NCBI GenBank assembly: GCA_030674185.1
Contig: JAPXFY010000018.1
Coordinates: forward strand, 43,251,932-43,315,931
Direction: 5' to 3'
DNA from: Monoplex corrugatus
Taxonomy: Eukaryota; Mollusca; Gastropoda; Littorinimorpha; Ranellidae
Length of the DNA stretch: 64,000 bases
The notes below the pieces were generated by a model. It did not search any database. It was not told where the DNA came from and saw only the letters and a program-made list of their open reading frames with translations. Numbering within the stretch: position 1 is the first letter of the stretch; every line of letters starts with the position of its first letter. A program made the translations under genes and the position numbers. This document shows positions 11,871 through 20,765 of this stretch, in pieces.

Positions 11871-13270
11871 ATGCCCATGAGCATGTATGTATACCATTAT
11901 GTGAACATATATGCATGCTTTTGTGTGTGGTGTGTGTGCTTTTAGGTGTACTTAAAAGTTTACATGAATGTGCATGTGTATGGATGTATTCAGATATATT
12001 GACAAACAAAGGACAGTTCTCCTTACTACAACGACTTTCAATATCTCTTAACTTGAAGGCATCAGGTACAGACCACCCAGCATTATTCTGCCAAACGTTC
12101 TTCACTGAGACTCCTCATTGGATCCATCAGCCACCTCGTGCCTTGATGGAACAACAGATGGTTGACCTAGACTTTCGATTTCAACACAAACATCCTTTGG
12201 TTCCATGTACTGCAACATTGAGGTAGGGAGAGGACATATCCTAACGGATAAAAGTTATGCATTTATTAAAATGTAAGCAAGAATGAATAAAATGTTGCCA
12301 AGAATTCACATTTGTGCGTGAACAGTTATGAAATAAAAATTTTTAAGAGAAAGCAGATGTTTGTTTGCCAAGGAATACGTTGAAGGTGTTAATACGAATT
12401 CATATTTGTGGTATATACAGTCTTATGTTCTTTTGCTTTGAGTGAAATCTCTTGTATTTGAGGTTCTTTGGTAGCACTCTTAAGCCTGTGCTGCAAAGTA
12501 CGATGCTATAGTTTCATTGTAGATTATATTGTGTTTGATTATATATGATTAAGTTTCAGATTTCAGCAAGTTGGAACGTTATTACTGGTAGTGGCAGACA
12601 CTGACAGTAGATATGTGAATCTGTTTCTCATTCAGCTAGTCAACTTTTCTGTATGGAATAATTCGGCCCTGTCACTGTCATAAATATGGATCTTTTTTAT
12701 GCCATTTTTTATGAATTGTATTTTTCTGCATTCAGCCATCCGTACCTTTTTCACCCACCCACCTCTCTGTCTCAGTGTCTGTCTGTTTTTGTCTGTCTGT
12801 CTCTCTCTCTCTCTCTCCCTCTCTCCCTTTCTCTCTCTCCCCTGTCTCTGTTCATTCTTCTTTGTTTTTGTCTCTCTTTCACTTTAGAGAAACATTTGAA
12901 TGACACAGATGATAGAACAAAGAAAGAAGATTCGTAAGGCTGATAATTGTTATCATTGCATTCATAGTTCAGTTGATAATTGTCTAAGATGTGTAAATGA
13001 TGCTTAGAACTGACAGGATTTCGTAAGTTTTTGTTAAATGTATTTACTTACTTATTCATTTTTTCACTCATTCTATTTTATATTTTCAGTGGGGGCAACA
13101 GCTTGATTGTATCCCTGTCGCAGCCAATGAGAGCCATCACTGCTGGACAGTATGCTGTTTTCTATCATGGAGATGAATGTTTAGGCAGCGCCAAAATCAG
13201 ACGCACTGGGCCTTCTCTTTTCACCCTCAGCTATGGTGAACGAGTGAAAAACTCCAGTGAATTTTCTTGA
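1160..13270 (+). CDS. TRMU: Mitochondrial tRNA-specific 2-thiouridylase 1 (complete, 9 coding exons)
   Basis: The enzyme (MnmA/TRMU family) activates uridine 34 of mitochondrial tRNAs for Lys, Glu and Gln with ATP and replaces the C2 oxygen with sulfur, in the mitochondrial matrix. Exons are 1160-1241, 2022-2187, 4135-4319, 5421-5593, 6549-6602, 10222-10288, 10697-10797, 12059-12222 and 13090-13270. All junctions are GT-AG and phases carry through to exactly 390 codons plus TGA, close to the vertebrate length of about 420. Visible motifs are the PP-loop SGGVDS at residues 12-17, the first catalytic cysteine in TPNPDIMC (Cys101), the HIKF and ATGHYAR blocks, DQTFFLSQ, the second catalytic cysteine in SMGICFIG (Cys207), and [11 protein letters not shown]. 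The ATG at 1160 is the first in frame; alternatives at codons 4 and 5 are possible. A mitochondrial presequence is not obvious, so an upstream exon or internal start cannot be excluded. No frame damage was seen. Confidence 0.95.
1507..1650. mobile_element. piggyBac-type palindromic MITE, TRMU intron 1
   Basis: Begins near TTGACCCTTTGACTGCC and ends GGAGTCAAAGGGTTAA. It contains the family-specific TTTGCTTTGCTAGCATGGTTGACAA block. TTAA ends and a CCCTTTGAC-type inverted terminus are typical of piggyBac-superfamily elements. No coding potential. Confidence 0.65.
2022..2187 (+). CDS. TRMU: TRMU exon 2
   Basis: Codes for [13 protein letters not shown] and the block ending KEYWHHVF, matching the family N-domain. 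The acceptor is TTTCAG|GC. The donor is TTCAG|GTA, followed at once by a TTAA-bounded MITE that starts at intron position +4. Confidence 0.93.
2191..2382. mobile_element. piggyBac-type palindromic MITE at TRMU exon 2 donor
   Basis: Starts TTAACCCTTTGCCTCC and ends GAGTCAAAAGGTTAA, with an inner CTTCCTGCAGGAAGC-type palindrome (one base altered). The left TTAA is intron positions +4 to +7 of the exon 2 donor, so the element supplies part of the 5' splice site context. Confidence 0.7.
3288..3399. mobile_element. piggyBac-type MITE, partial
   Basis: Right-hand portion of the family: GGTGGATAGGCTGAGGGAG, then TCAAAGGGTTAA, then the TTTGCTTTGCTAG block and a second GAGTCAAAGGGTTAA end. The left arm is missing. 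Confidence 0.6.
3423..3680 (+). repeat. CAAGTGTGAC foldback-family copy
   Basis: Carries AAGTGTGACCACCTGTGTTC, AACAAGACAAGACAGGCGC and GGCATTTGTCAAG in the same order as the copies at 15620 and 16736. Diverged and without an obvious second arm. Confidence 0.55.
4135..4319 (+). CDS. TRMU: TRMU exon 3
   Basis: Carries the first catalytic cysteine in [14 protein letters not shown] and the conserved [12 protein letters not shown] block. Acceptor TTTTCAG|TG, donor AAAG|GTAAGT. Confidence 0.95.
4365..4515 (-). repeat. Dispersed repeat (CAAGATGACGTC family), minus copy
   Basis: On the minus strand this reads GTTTCAGTTTCTCAAGATGAC..., then AACATCAAGGCGCCATGTG, then GGCACAAGCCTTAAGCC. Copies in the opposite orientation lie at 16357 and 53826. 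No tRNA promoter boxes were seen, so the class is unknown. Confidence 0.6.
4632..4710. repeat. (AC)n microsatellite, TRMU intron 3
   Basis: Nearly uninterrupted AC dinucleotides with a few GC-containing interruptions. Open frames here encode only His-Thr repeats and are not genes. Confidence 0.9.
4880..5390. repeat. Two opposed fragments of the GCATTTTTGGCTCTAGGG dispersed repeat
   Basis: Bases 4880-5120 match the 5' half of the repeat also found at 29195, 31318 and 61605 (GGGGATGCTGGGGGCTCTTT, then TCAGTATAAATAGTATCCCC). Bases 5121-5390 match the 3' half in reverse orientation. The phrase around AAGTGCATTTTTGGC is present in both pieces, facing each other. Confidence 0.65.
5421..5593 (+). 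CDS. TRMU: TRMU exon 4
   Basis: Codes for [18 protein letters not shown] and [16 protein letters not shown], the tRNA-binding and active-site loop region. Acceptor TTGACAG|GT, donor AAGAG|GTGAAG. Confidence 0.95.
5639..5702. repeat. (GT)n microsatellite
   Basis: GT dinucleotides with short TG-rich interruptions, starting 46 nt after TRMU exon 4. Confidence 0.9.
6240..6395. repeat. CT-rich low-complexity tract
   Basis: Irregular (TCTG)n/(TC)n tract within TRMU intron 4, upstream of the exon 5 acceptor. Confidence 0.8.
6549..6602 (+). CDS. TRMU: TRMU exon 5 (54 nt micro-exon)
   Basis: Eighteen codons, [18 protein letters not shown], with the second catalytic cysteine that forms the persulfide. 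The exon is in phase at both ends. Acceptor TTTTTTCAG, donor GAG|GTGAGC. Confidence 0.94.
6958..7118. repeat. Long (GT)n microsatellite, TRMU intron 5
   Basis: About 160 nt of mostly GT dinucleotides. Open frames over it encode Cys-Val or His-Thr repeats only. Confidence 0.92.
7626..7828. repeat. Long (GT)n microsatellite, TRMU intron 5
   Basis: About 200 nt of GT dinucleotides with occasional TTG, CTG and GC interruptions. Confidence 0.92.
8683..8944. mobile_element. piggyBac-type palindromic MITE, composite
   Basis: Three successive TTAAC or TTAA boundaries with CCTTTGA motifs. The phrase CCACCAGCATCCTGC, then TTTGTCAACCTTGCCAGCAA, occurs twice in tandem, followed by the inner CTTTCTGCAGGAAGC palindrome and GAGTCAAAGGGTTAA. 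Confidence 0.68.
9379..9880 (+). mobile_element. tRNA-derived SINE, copy 1
   Basis: The head carries a box-A-like TGGTGCAGTGGTTAGCGC and a perfect box B, GGTTCGAATCCC. A long unique body follows (GGGAAGACTGGGACCACACA, CATCATGATTATCATCCTC). A second full copy lies at 53289-53785 with the same order of blocks, which shows mobility. The head cannot fold as a full tRNA with paired acceptor ends, so it is not a tRNA gene. Confidence 0.82.
10022..10198. mobile_element. piggyBac-type palindromic MITE abutting TRMU exon 6 acceptor
   Basis: TTAA ends, the inner CTTCCTGTGAAGGAATCAAAGGG arm pair and the TTTGCTTTGCTAGCATGGTTG block. It ends 23 nt before exon 6, so the branch point and pyrimidine tract must lie in the remaining 23 nt or inside the MITE. 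Confidence 0.7.
10222..10288 (+). CDS. TRMU: TRMU exon 6
   Basis: Codes for [22 protein letters not shown], the start of the central domain. The 3.6 kb intron before it is mostly GT microsatellite, a SINE and MITEs. One MITE ends 23 nt before this exon. Confidence 0.93.
10500..10555. repeat. (AC)n microsatellite
   Basis: AC-rich tract with short interruptions in TRMU intron 6, between a GACAGACAGA run and a (CTA/CTG)n-like stretch. Confidence 0.8.
10697..10797 (+). CDS. TRMU: TRMU exon 7
   Basis: Codes for [15 protein letters not shown] and [17 protein letters not shown]. The donor GTG|GTATGA lies 14 nt before the left end of a piggyBac-like element. Confidence 0.93.
10812..11673 (+). mobile_element. 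piggyBac-like element with transposase N-terminal fragment
   Basis: Bounded by TTAACACTTTGGCATC on the left and AGAGTGTTAA on the right; the two ends share TTAACACT. Subterminal GACGGCAG...CTGCCGTC-type inverted motifs sit near 10838-10893. It contains a 53-codon acidic frame at 11075. About 860 nt long, so the catalytic core is missing and it is non-autonomous. Boundaries rest on the TTAA pair and would need a second copy to confirm. Confidence 0.55.
11075..11236 (+). pseudogene. Putative piggyBac transposase N-terminal remnant
   Basis: ATG GCG GCA AGG opens a 53-residue frame: a basic start ([12 protein letters not shown]), then an acidic stretch with SDDELDL and SVEDRDD. Basic-then-acidic N-termini are common in piggyBac-type transposases, and the frame sits inside a TTAA-bounded unit. 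No DDE core follows. The assignment is inference from context. Confidence 0.45.
11775..11870. repeat. (GT)n microsatellite, TRMU intron 7
   Basis: GT dinucleotides, mostly pure, about 190 nt before the exon 8 acceptor. Confidence 0.9.
12059..12222 (+). CDS. TRMU: TRMU exon 8
   Basis: Codes for [10 protein letters not shown], the FTETPHWI block and [17 protein letters not shown]. The acceptor AACTTGAAG|GC has a weak pyrimidine tract, but phase and homology both require it. Confidence 0.9.
12770..12885. repeat. CT-rich tract, TRMU intron 8
   Basis: (TCTG)n/(TC)n low-complexity tract with no other features. Confidence 0.8.
13090..13270 (+). CDS. TRMU: TRMU exon 9 and stop
   Basis: Codes for the C-terminal beta-barrel, with [20 protein letters not shown] and [12 protein letters not shown], ending ...SSEFS then TGA. 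I could not fix the polyadenylation site in the flank. Confidence 0.94.
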
Positions 13271-13403
13271 TGTGTGGAGAGTTAGATGCCTAGCTGGATG
13301 AGTGTGCATCGAAATATGAGTGCCTAGAATTAATATGTGATTGTGTGTTGGAGCTGGTTTGATTTATTAAAATGTAAATGTAGGCATGCCAGTGTTTTGA
13401 TGG

Positions 13404-13419
13404 CGTGTGTGGTGTGTGT

Positions 13420-13516
<97 letters not shown>

Positions 13517-13525
13517 TGTGTGCAA
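13404..13525. repeat. (GT)n microsatellite, TRMU 3' flank
   Basis: GT dinucleotides about 135 nt after the TRMU stop, possibly within the 3' UTR. Confidence 0.9.
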
Positions 13526-13774
13526 ATATAATGTTGTAAGAACTAAGGTTATTGTCCAGGAGGTGTGTATGTGTGACATGTGTGTGCTTGCTCCCAGATG
13601 TGCTCAATATTGGCATACATATCATTGATTTCCATGCTTGAATGCAAATGTACATGTATGTATGTGTGTGTAAAAAGACAATCAGGGATGAAAGAAAATT
13701 GAAAACAAATTTTTTTACTGGTATTTGTTAATTTTGTGTATGTGAGACTATCATATATAAAGTGTGTACAAACT

Positions 13775-13799
13775 CTGTGTGTGTGTGTGTGTGTGTGTG

Positions 13800-13857
<58 letters not shown>
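13775..13857. repeat. (GT)n microsatellite
   Basis: GT dinucleotides with one TGTTG interruption. Confidence 0.9.
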
Positions 13858-13858
<1 letters not shown>

Positions 13859-13859
13859 C

Positions 13860-15615
13860 ACATTTTAGACTACATTACAATCATGTTTGTGTCAAAGAAC
13901 ATATTGTAAATACCAAAAAACCTGATGTAAACATGCCACCATCGGAGCTTGCATGTGCATCCACATGAGATTTGCAAACATGTCTTCATGTTCACACAGT
14001 GATATGGACACTAGTTTGTTCAGAGGCATGGATAAAGAGGTATCAGTAACTTGGTTTGTGGCACTTAAGTGCATCCTTCTGTGACATCCCATAGACTTGG
14101 GCACACAATGTAGTAGAAGACTGGATATTGCACAAAAGATAGATATTTGTTGCACCAAGCTGTCGTATGCAGACATCGACTGACTGCTGGTGTTGAACAA
14201 GTAGGACATTCTAGTCATCAGTGAAACTGTAGTTCACTAGTTGTCATTCTCTCTATCCATGTCCCATTTCAGAGTTAAGGAAGGTAACGCAGTGACACAA
14301 AATAGATAGGCTCCCTTGCCTTGAGAAAAATTGAGGTTTCTACTGCCATACTCCATGATGACCTCACGAAGTTATAGGGCAACCTTTCCCTTTTGCTATC
14401 CATATCTCTGGTTCAGACACATACAATACTTGTAGGTCCTACCTGGTAAGGTAAGCAGACGGCATCAGAAATACAAGTTATAGAAGTTCAATATTGCTAG
14501 CTGCCTGGCACTGAATGGAATGTGTAAACTGGAATAAAATCACCAGTTTTCATGATCAAAATGGTGCAATGTGCTTGTATGATTTTTTTTAAAATGTCTT
14601 CTTGACATGCATATTGCATTTTGATTACGTTATACACATTATCATCGCAAACGCGCAGCTCAGTTTTACCCTGTCTAACCAACTGTGCACATTCTTCTGT
14701 CATTAATACATTTACTATGCAGTGTACACACAGACAATAACCTCTGAAATATTAACATGCATGTACACTTCATTTTGCTGTCTCGATCTTCAGTTCATAT
14801 GACTGAATTACATTTGTGTCGAGCAAACATCTCATCGAAGTTTAAGCAACCGGCTGTATGGCAATGATTTTGTTTGAAATTCTGAACTGTGCTGTAAATG
14901 CAGCCTTTGTACAATTCTGAAGCAAGGAGAGTTACTCGGTATTAAAGGTGTAATTCATCTGTCTCATAATTATGCATGCTTGTTTTGTGGTTGTGCTGTG
15001 TTCTCATTTCCTGTTAGAAAACAATTGTTAGTATTGCTTGATAATGTTGCTCCTTTTTTTGTTTGTTTTTGGGGAGCTAGATTGAGACTGTAATTGTGGC
15101 CACCTCTTTTCATTCAATCTTTACAAAAAAGAAAAGAAACAACAACAAAGAAAACAACCATAAACATCAATACGAATTAAAACTCAAATGCTGTGATACT
15201 ACTGATGATTTTCAACGACTAGGACTTAAGCAATGAGATGAAAAAAACAAAAAAGGTGATACAAACATATATTTTATTTCACCATGAAAAGGAGCATAGG
15301 TACTGTTAGTTTACCATAGTATTTGTTTTTGGTTTATTAGTTTGTTAATAATAATAGGCAAACTCTTTTAATTTTTAGGAAGCTTTGATTCAATGTGTGT
15401 GTGTATAAATTAACTATAAATGAATTTCAGCTTTTTTAAACTAAATCTTTGTTACATTATGACCCAGTGACTGGCCCCATATAAATCAAGAATGTAATGT
15501 TTGAACAGGCATAACCGTGATCCAGAATAAAAATCAGTTCAAGTTCAGTGTATGTGCACCATACCACACAACAAAACATTACTAGAAGTTAGTATATGTG
15601 TACCGATACACTGAA
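13860..15615. other. TRMU downstream flank, no gene seen
   Basis: Unique-looking AT-rich sequence. AATAAA-like motifs occur near 14532 and 15524 but are far from the stop, so none is assigned. Open frames are short and show no family resemblance. Confidence 0.4.
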
Positions 15616-15619
15616 TAAC

Positions 15620-15965
15620 TCCTAAACAAGTGTGACTGCCCATGTTCAAGGAAACAGGAACCAGAAAAAACATGAAAAAAGATTCAGAACATGTATCTAA
15701 TACAACCAGACAAGACAGGTGAACATTTTTGGCCAACTGGCTTTGTCAAGCATAAGATCACAAATGAACAAATTAGTCCTTTTCTCACACTGGATGAAGC
15801 AGCGGGGAAGTTCAGTCTTTTTCTCCTAATTTTTGTATTTGGTGTTTCTTTGTTTGTGATCTTACATTTGACAAAGGCCAATTGGCTGAAAATTTGCGCC
15901 TGTCTTGTCTGGTTGTATTAAATACACGTTCTGATTCTGTTTTTGTGTTTTTTCTGGTACATTGA
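15620..15965. mobile_element. Foldback element, CAAGTGTGACTGCCC family
   Basis: The left arm runs from AAACAAGTGTGACTGCCC through ACCAGACAAGACAGG and GGCTTTGTCAAGCATAAG. The right arm is its diverged reverse complement, ending TTTTTGTGTTTTTTCTGG. The arms occupy roughly 15620-15765 and 15855-15960 around a short centre containing TCTCACACTGGATGAAGCAG. Confidence 0.7.
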
Positions 15966-16020
15966 ATGACCGTTACTGTCTAACAAGCAAAACTAGAATA
16001 AATTTTTACAAATACTAAAG

Positions 16021-16330
16021 CTATATTTGTAAGTAAGATTTTTGTCCTTTAACAACAACAACAATAATAATTATGATGATAATAATAATATTATGACAAC
16101 AACAACCATAATAATTCCTCTTATATATAGCATGGTACTCTAAACTGATGAGCTCATAGTGTTGTCCAGCAATCGTGTGAAAATAGAAACGGATCATGTT
16201 AGAAAAGATGTAGATTATTAGAAAATATCTTGATGAATAGCTATGGGGGGAAAAATTTGCGTGGTGTGTGTGTGGGTGTGTGTGTCTGTGTGTGTGTTTG
16301 GTGTGTGTGTGGTGTGTGAAACAGTGAGAG
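16021..16330. other. Low-complexity AT- and GT-rich interval
   Basis: AACAACAATAATAAT-type repeats near 16050-16110 and an impure GT tract near 16260-16320. No coding signal. Confidence 0.5.
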
Positions 16331-16356
16331 AGAAAGAGCATTCCTCTTGAAAACAT

Positions 16357-16485
16357 AGTTTCAGTTTCTCAAGATGACGTCTTCATGCTTGGAATGAATT
16401 CCATATGCACTAACATCACAGGTGCCATGTGATGGTGATCATAGCACAAGCCTTAAGCCTACACATAAACCCACGTTGAAACTAT
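16357..16485 (+). repeat. Dispersed repeat (CAAGATGACGTC family)
   Basis: GTTTCAGTTTCTCAAGATGA followed by CACAGGTGCCATGTGATGG and GCACAAGCCTTAAGCC. Same block order as 53826-54000 and the reverse of 4365-4515. Confidence 0.65.
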
Positions 16486-16612
16486 AATGTGTCATTACTG
16501 TCTGTCTCTGTGTCATTCATAGAATAACGGAGCACAGATGGTATATGGTGAGAGGCTGAAGGGACATGAGAATGGTGAGAAGAAAATGAAAAAATGCCTG
16601 TCTTGGGTGAGA

Positions 16613-16710
16613 GCCTTCATTTACACAAAACACCAAAATCTTGCAGCCTTCATTTACACAAAACGCCAAAATCTTGCAGCCTTCATTTACACAAAACACC
16701 AAAATTTTGC
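16613..16710. repeat. 33-bp minisatellite, about 3 units
   Basis: Tandem CCTTCATTTACACAAAACAC then CAAAATCTTGCAG, differing at single positions between units. Confidence 0.9.
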
Positions 16711-16735
16711 ATAGATTACAGATATTTCAATATCC

Positions 16736-16960
16736 AAAACAAGTGTGACTGCCCGCGTTCAAGGAAACAGGAATCAGAAAAAAACACGAATAAAGAATAA
16801 GAATGTGTATTTAGTACAACAAGACAAGACAGGCACAAATTTTCGGCCAACTGGCCTTTGTCAAGCGTAAGATCACAAACAAACACGAGGTACAAAAATT
16901 AGGAGAAAAAGACTGAAACTTCCCTGCTGCTCCTTCCAGTGTGAGAAAACTCAAGGTCAA
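16736..16960 (+). mobile_element. Foldback-family copy (single arm)
   Basis: AAAACAAGTGTGACTGCCCG, CAAGACAAGACAGGCAC, GGCCAACTGGCCTTTGTCAA and GTAAGATCACAAAC in order. The terminal GAAACTTCCCTGCTGC matches the centre of the 15620 copy. Confidence 0.65.
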
Positions 16961-16990
16961 AAACAGAAACAAACATGAAATAAATCATAA

Positions 16991-18737
16991 GTAGTAGTAG
17001 TAGTAGCTGAGGGCTGGCTCATAGCCTAGGCCTTCTGGCCTTTTAAACGCCCTATCTTTTTTGTTTTACGCTTTCTTCATCGGGGTCTGAAAAGCATGCC
17101 TTAATATTCATACTTGAGCAAATCTGCTTCAGTCTATTTTTTTAAAATAAAATTTTGAATTCTGCGTCATCGTCCAGGAAATTTTTGAATTTGTTAATGC
17201 TGTTAGTAAATTTAATTTCAAAAGGAATTTTATTCCACAATTCTGTTAGAAAAACAAAACGCTCTTGTGTTAGTATTTCTGTGTTTAACAAATATTTTAC
17301 CTTCAGCATTCCTTGTTATACTAGCTTGTGGAAAGGAAAAAAATGTTTCAACTGATAGCTTATCCATCCCATTCATTATTTTGTATACCTGTATTAAATC
17401 CCCCCTAACCCTCCTACCTTTCAGTGAATGAAGTTTTAAAAACTTATGCCTTTCTTCATAACTCATATTTTTACATTCTATAAGCAACCTAGTTGCCCTT
17501 CTTTGTACATTTTCAATCATTTTTGACTGTCTTATCAAATACGGATTCCAAACAACACTTGCGTATTCTAAATGTGGTCTAACAAAAGCCTTATACAACA
17601 TTAAAAATGTATGTTTATTCATGTACAAAAATGTTCTTTTGATAATTCCTATCATTTGGTTAGCCCTATTTGCTACTCTTTTAATGTGCAGGTCAAAGGA
17701 TAATTCACTATCAAATGTAACTCCCAAGTCTTTCTCCGTTTCACACACTAATTTTCTGTACATCATTTCCAATTTTCATGAAATACTCTCGTCTAATATT
17801 CTTCTTACCAACATGCATTACATGGCATTTTAAAACATTAAAATATAAATTCCAAGTATCTGACCAGTTTTGTTTATATTAGCAAGTCCTGTTGAATTAA
17901 ATTAACATTGGCAACCTTGTCATATAGTTTTGTATCATCAGCAAAAATTTTGCATGTACAGTGCAGTGAATCAGGTAAGTCATTTATAAATACTGTAAAC
18001 AAGATTGGACCCAGTACACTGCCCTGAGGGATCCCGTTTTTTACTTTTGTTTCTTCTGATTCAGCATTTCCTACCTTTACCCTCTGCTTTCGATCATACA
18101 AAAAATTTTGGATCCATTTGAGTGTATTTCCTGTAATACCATAAGATGCTAATTTTATGAGCAGTCTTTCGTGAGGTACAGAATCAAAAGCTTTTCTAAA
18201 ATCAAGATACACGATATCAAAGGGGTCCCCATTGTCCATCATATTGGTGAAATCCTCCATAACTTCTAATAATTGGGTTACACAGGATCTTTTCCCTCTA
18301 AATCCATGTTGACATTTTGCATAAAATTTATTACTTTCAAAGTGAGAAATGATACAATCTCGTACTAGTGATTCCAGTACTTTACAAACAATACAAGTTA
18401 AACTTACAGGTCTATAGTTCCCAGCGTCACTCCTATTTCCTTTCTTAAACAAGGCTTTAACATCGGCTGTTTTCCAATCCTTTGGTAACTCACCTGATTC
18501 TAAGGACTTATTAAATAATATACAAAGTGGCTTTGCAAGTTCTTTACTTACTTCCTTTAGTATCCTAGGGGATATCAAATCTGGTCCTTTAGCTTTATTC
18601 GGGTTTAGTTCCTGTAACTTTTTTTCTACCGCAGTTGGAGTAACTCTGATATCACATAATGATATACCATTTGCATCCAAACTCACTGTACACAGGCAAC
18701 TTTTCCAAGCCTCTAAAACAAAAGTATCCACCCTCAT
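16991..18737 (-). mobile_element. CR1-like LINE, 3' part (split by an L2-like insertion)
   Basis: Minus-strand LINE whose 3' end is a (CTA)n tail at 16991-17007. Its 5' half continues at 22318-24350, on the far side of a + strand element. The retained part encodes the reverse transcriptase and the C-terminal domain. The split falls in the linker between FFASVFTTED and the LNPNKAKGPD reverse-transcriptase start. Confidence 0.85.
17230..18737 (-). pseudogene. CR1-like ORF2: reverse transcriptase and C-terminal domain
   Basis: In order: LNPNKAKGPD, NYRPVSLTCIVCKVLE (RT motif 1/2), QHGFRGKRSC, VYLDFRKAFDSVPH (catalytic Asp), GIPQGSVLGPILF, and IFADDTKLY (FADD catalytic pair). Then a frameshifted gap near 17773-17873. 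Then VTFDSELSFDLHIKRVANRA, MLYKAFVRPHLEYASVVWNP and NVQRRATRL, typical of CR1/Jockey C-termini. Two frame breaks make it non-functional. The N-terminal endonuclease part is at 22312-23568. Confidence 0.85.
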
Positions 18738-18810
18738 TGCATCAGCAAAAACAAGCTATTTCCAAACCAAAATCCTGAATGCCTCTTCTTCAAAAGAACT
18801 CTTTACAACC

Positions 18811-20500
18811 ATGAATCATTTCCTTGGCACACGAAAAGATTTACCTCTCCCAACAAAACATACAAATGAAGAACTCCCATCTGTATTCTCCAACTATTTC
18901 ACCACCAAAATACAAACTCTTCGTGACAGGCTTGACAGGACACCCTGTCAACCATGCCCACCTGACCCTTCCTTCTCTGGCACACCTCTTACTACTTTTA
19001 CCCCAGTCTCACAAGAAGAAATTCTCAACACAATCAGATCCATGTCGTTCAAAACCTGCGAACTGGATCCTCTTCCAGGTTCTCTCTACGCCGACTGTCT
19101 CCCTACTCTCCTCCCATTCATCACTGACATCATCAACACTTCTCTTCAAACTGGAACTGTCCCAGATTCTTTCAAGTCTGCTATTGTTCACCCTCTCCTC
19201 AAGAAACACAATTTAGACCCAAATGAACTGAAAAATTACCGGCCTATCTCTAATCTCTCTTTCTTGTCAAAACTCCTTGAAAAAGTCGTCCTCAACCAGC
19301 TGAACTCTCACCTGTCTGCCAACAATCTCCTCAATCCTTTCCAGTCAGCCTATCGCCAGTGCCATAGCACTGAAACTGCCCTACTGCACATTCTCAACAA
19401 TCTCCTCCTTGCAACTGATACTGGCAAAGTCTCTCTTCTCACACTCCTTGATCTGTCTGCAGCCTTTGATACCATTGATCATGGTATTTTCCTTTCTAGA
19501 CTTCATCATACTTTTGGCATCTCTGACATTGCTCTGTCTTGGTTCACTTCATACCTATCAAACAGAAAACAAACCGTTCTCATCAATGGCACTTACTCTC
19601 AACCTGCATACCTGACCAGTGGTGTTCCACAAGGATCTGTCCTTGGCCCTGTTCTTTTCACTCTTTACACCTCCCCCCTGTCCACCATCATCAACTCCCA
19701 CTCTATAAAACACCATTTCTATGCTGATGACACCCAACTTCAAGACAGTGACTCACCTGATAATATACAGCGCCTGTTGACTCGCACCACTGAGTGTTAC
19801 TCGGACATTAAGAACTGGATGACACACAATAGACTTCAGCTTAATGACGACAAAACAGAAGCTATCCTCATTGGCACCCGTCAGAAACTTTCTCAGCTGC
19901 CTCCTCTTTCTCTCCCATTATGTAACATATCAGTCCCAATTTCTGATTCAGCTAAAAACCTTGGTGTCTGCATTGACTCTACCCTCTCCATGAACAACTT
20001 TGTTTCTCAAACTGCCAGATCCTGCTACTATCATCTCCATCGTATAAGGCTGATCAGGAAGTATCTCTCTGTCGAAACAACTGCAAAACTCGTTCTCTCC
20101 TTCATAATGTCCCGCATTGACTATTGCAATTCACTCCTGTCTGGTCTTCCTGCCTCCACCATTCACATCCTACAGCGCATTCAAAACAATGCTGTACGCC
20201 TTGTACTCAAAAAGAAAAAAGCTGACCACATATCTCCTCTCCTGGCACAACTTCACTGGCTCCCTGTATCAAAGCGCATACAGTACAAACTAGACACCAT
20301 GTGCTACAAAAGCCTCAATAACGCAGCCCCTGATTACCTGTCAAGCCTACTTGAGATCTATGTTCCCTCACGTACCCTCCGCTCTGCCTCCGATCCTCTG
20401 TTAAACTTCCTCTCTCAGTCCGTCAGCAACCTACTTTTGTCTCCTTCAAGTCCGCTCTCAAAACTCACCTTTTCTCCTCCGCATAAAATCCTAACTTCAC
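18811..20500 (+). pseudogene. L2-like reverse transcriptase (5'-truncated ORF2)
   Basis: Long open frame with ELKNYRPISNLSFLSKLLEK, FQSAYRQCHSTETALL, LLTLLDLSAAFDTIDH (first catalytic Asp), SGVPQGSVLGPVLFTLY, and HHFYADDTQL (YADD). It continues with NLGVCIDSTLSMNNFVSQTA, SRIDYCNSLLSGLP, LQRIQNNAVRLVL and HWLPVSKRIQYKL. This order defines CR1/L2-superfamily ORF2. No endonuclease is present. The deletion near 20400 shifts the frame, so the last 100 or so codons are not native even though the frame stays open to 20802. Confidence 0.88.
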
Positions 20501-20651
20501 TCAACCCCCCCCCCCCCCCCCCCCCCCTCTGCAGCCTGTCTCCGCTCGGAGGGAATCACATGGTTATAATATATAATTGTATATGCTATGCTCTCTATAA
20601 TTTTCCATTGCTTTTATTCTTGCTTTTATTCTTTCTCCCCATTTATAGCCA

Positions 20652-20703
<52 letters not shown>

Positions 20704-20711
20704 CGTGTGTG

Positions 20712-20742
<31 letters not shown>

Positions 20743-20765
20743 TTGCGTGTGTGTCTGCTTCAGCG
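20500..20765. repeat. Poly-C and (GT)n/(GTGC)n tract in the L2 3' UTR
   Basis: Twenty Cs at 20507-20526, then GT and GTGC repeats at 20655-20750. The same GT tract at the same place occurs in the other L2 copies. Confidence 0.85.
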
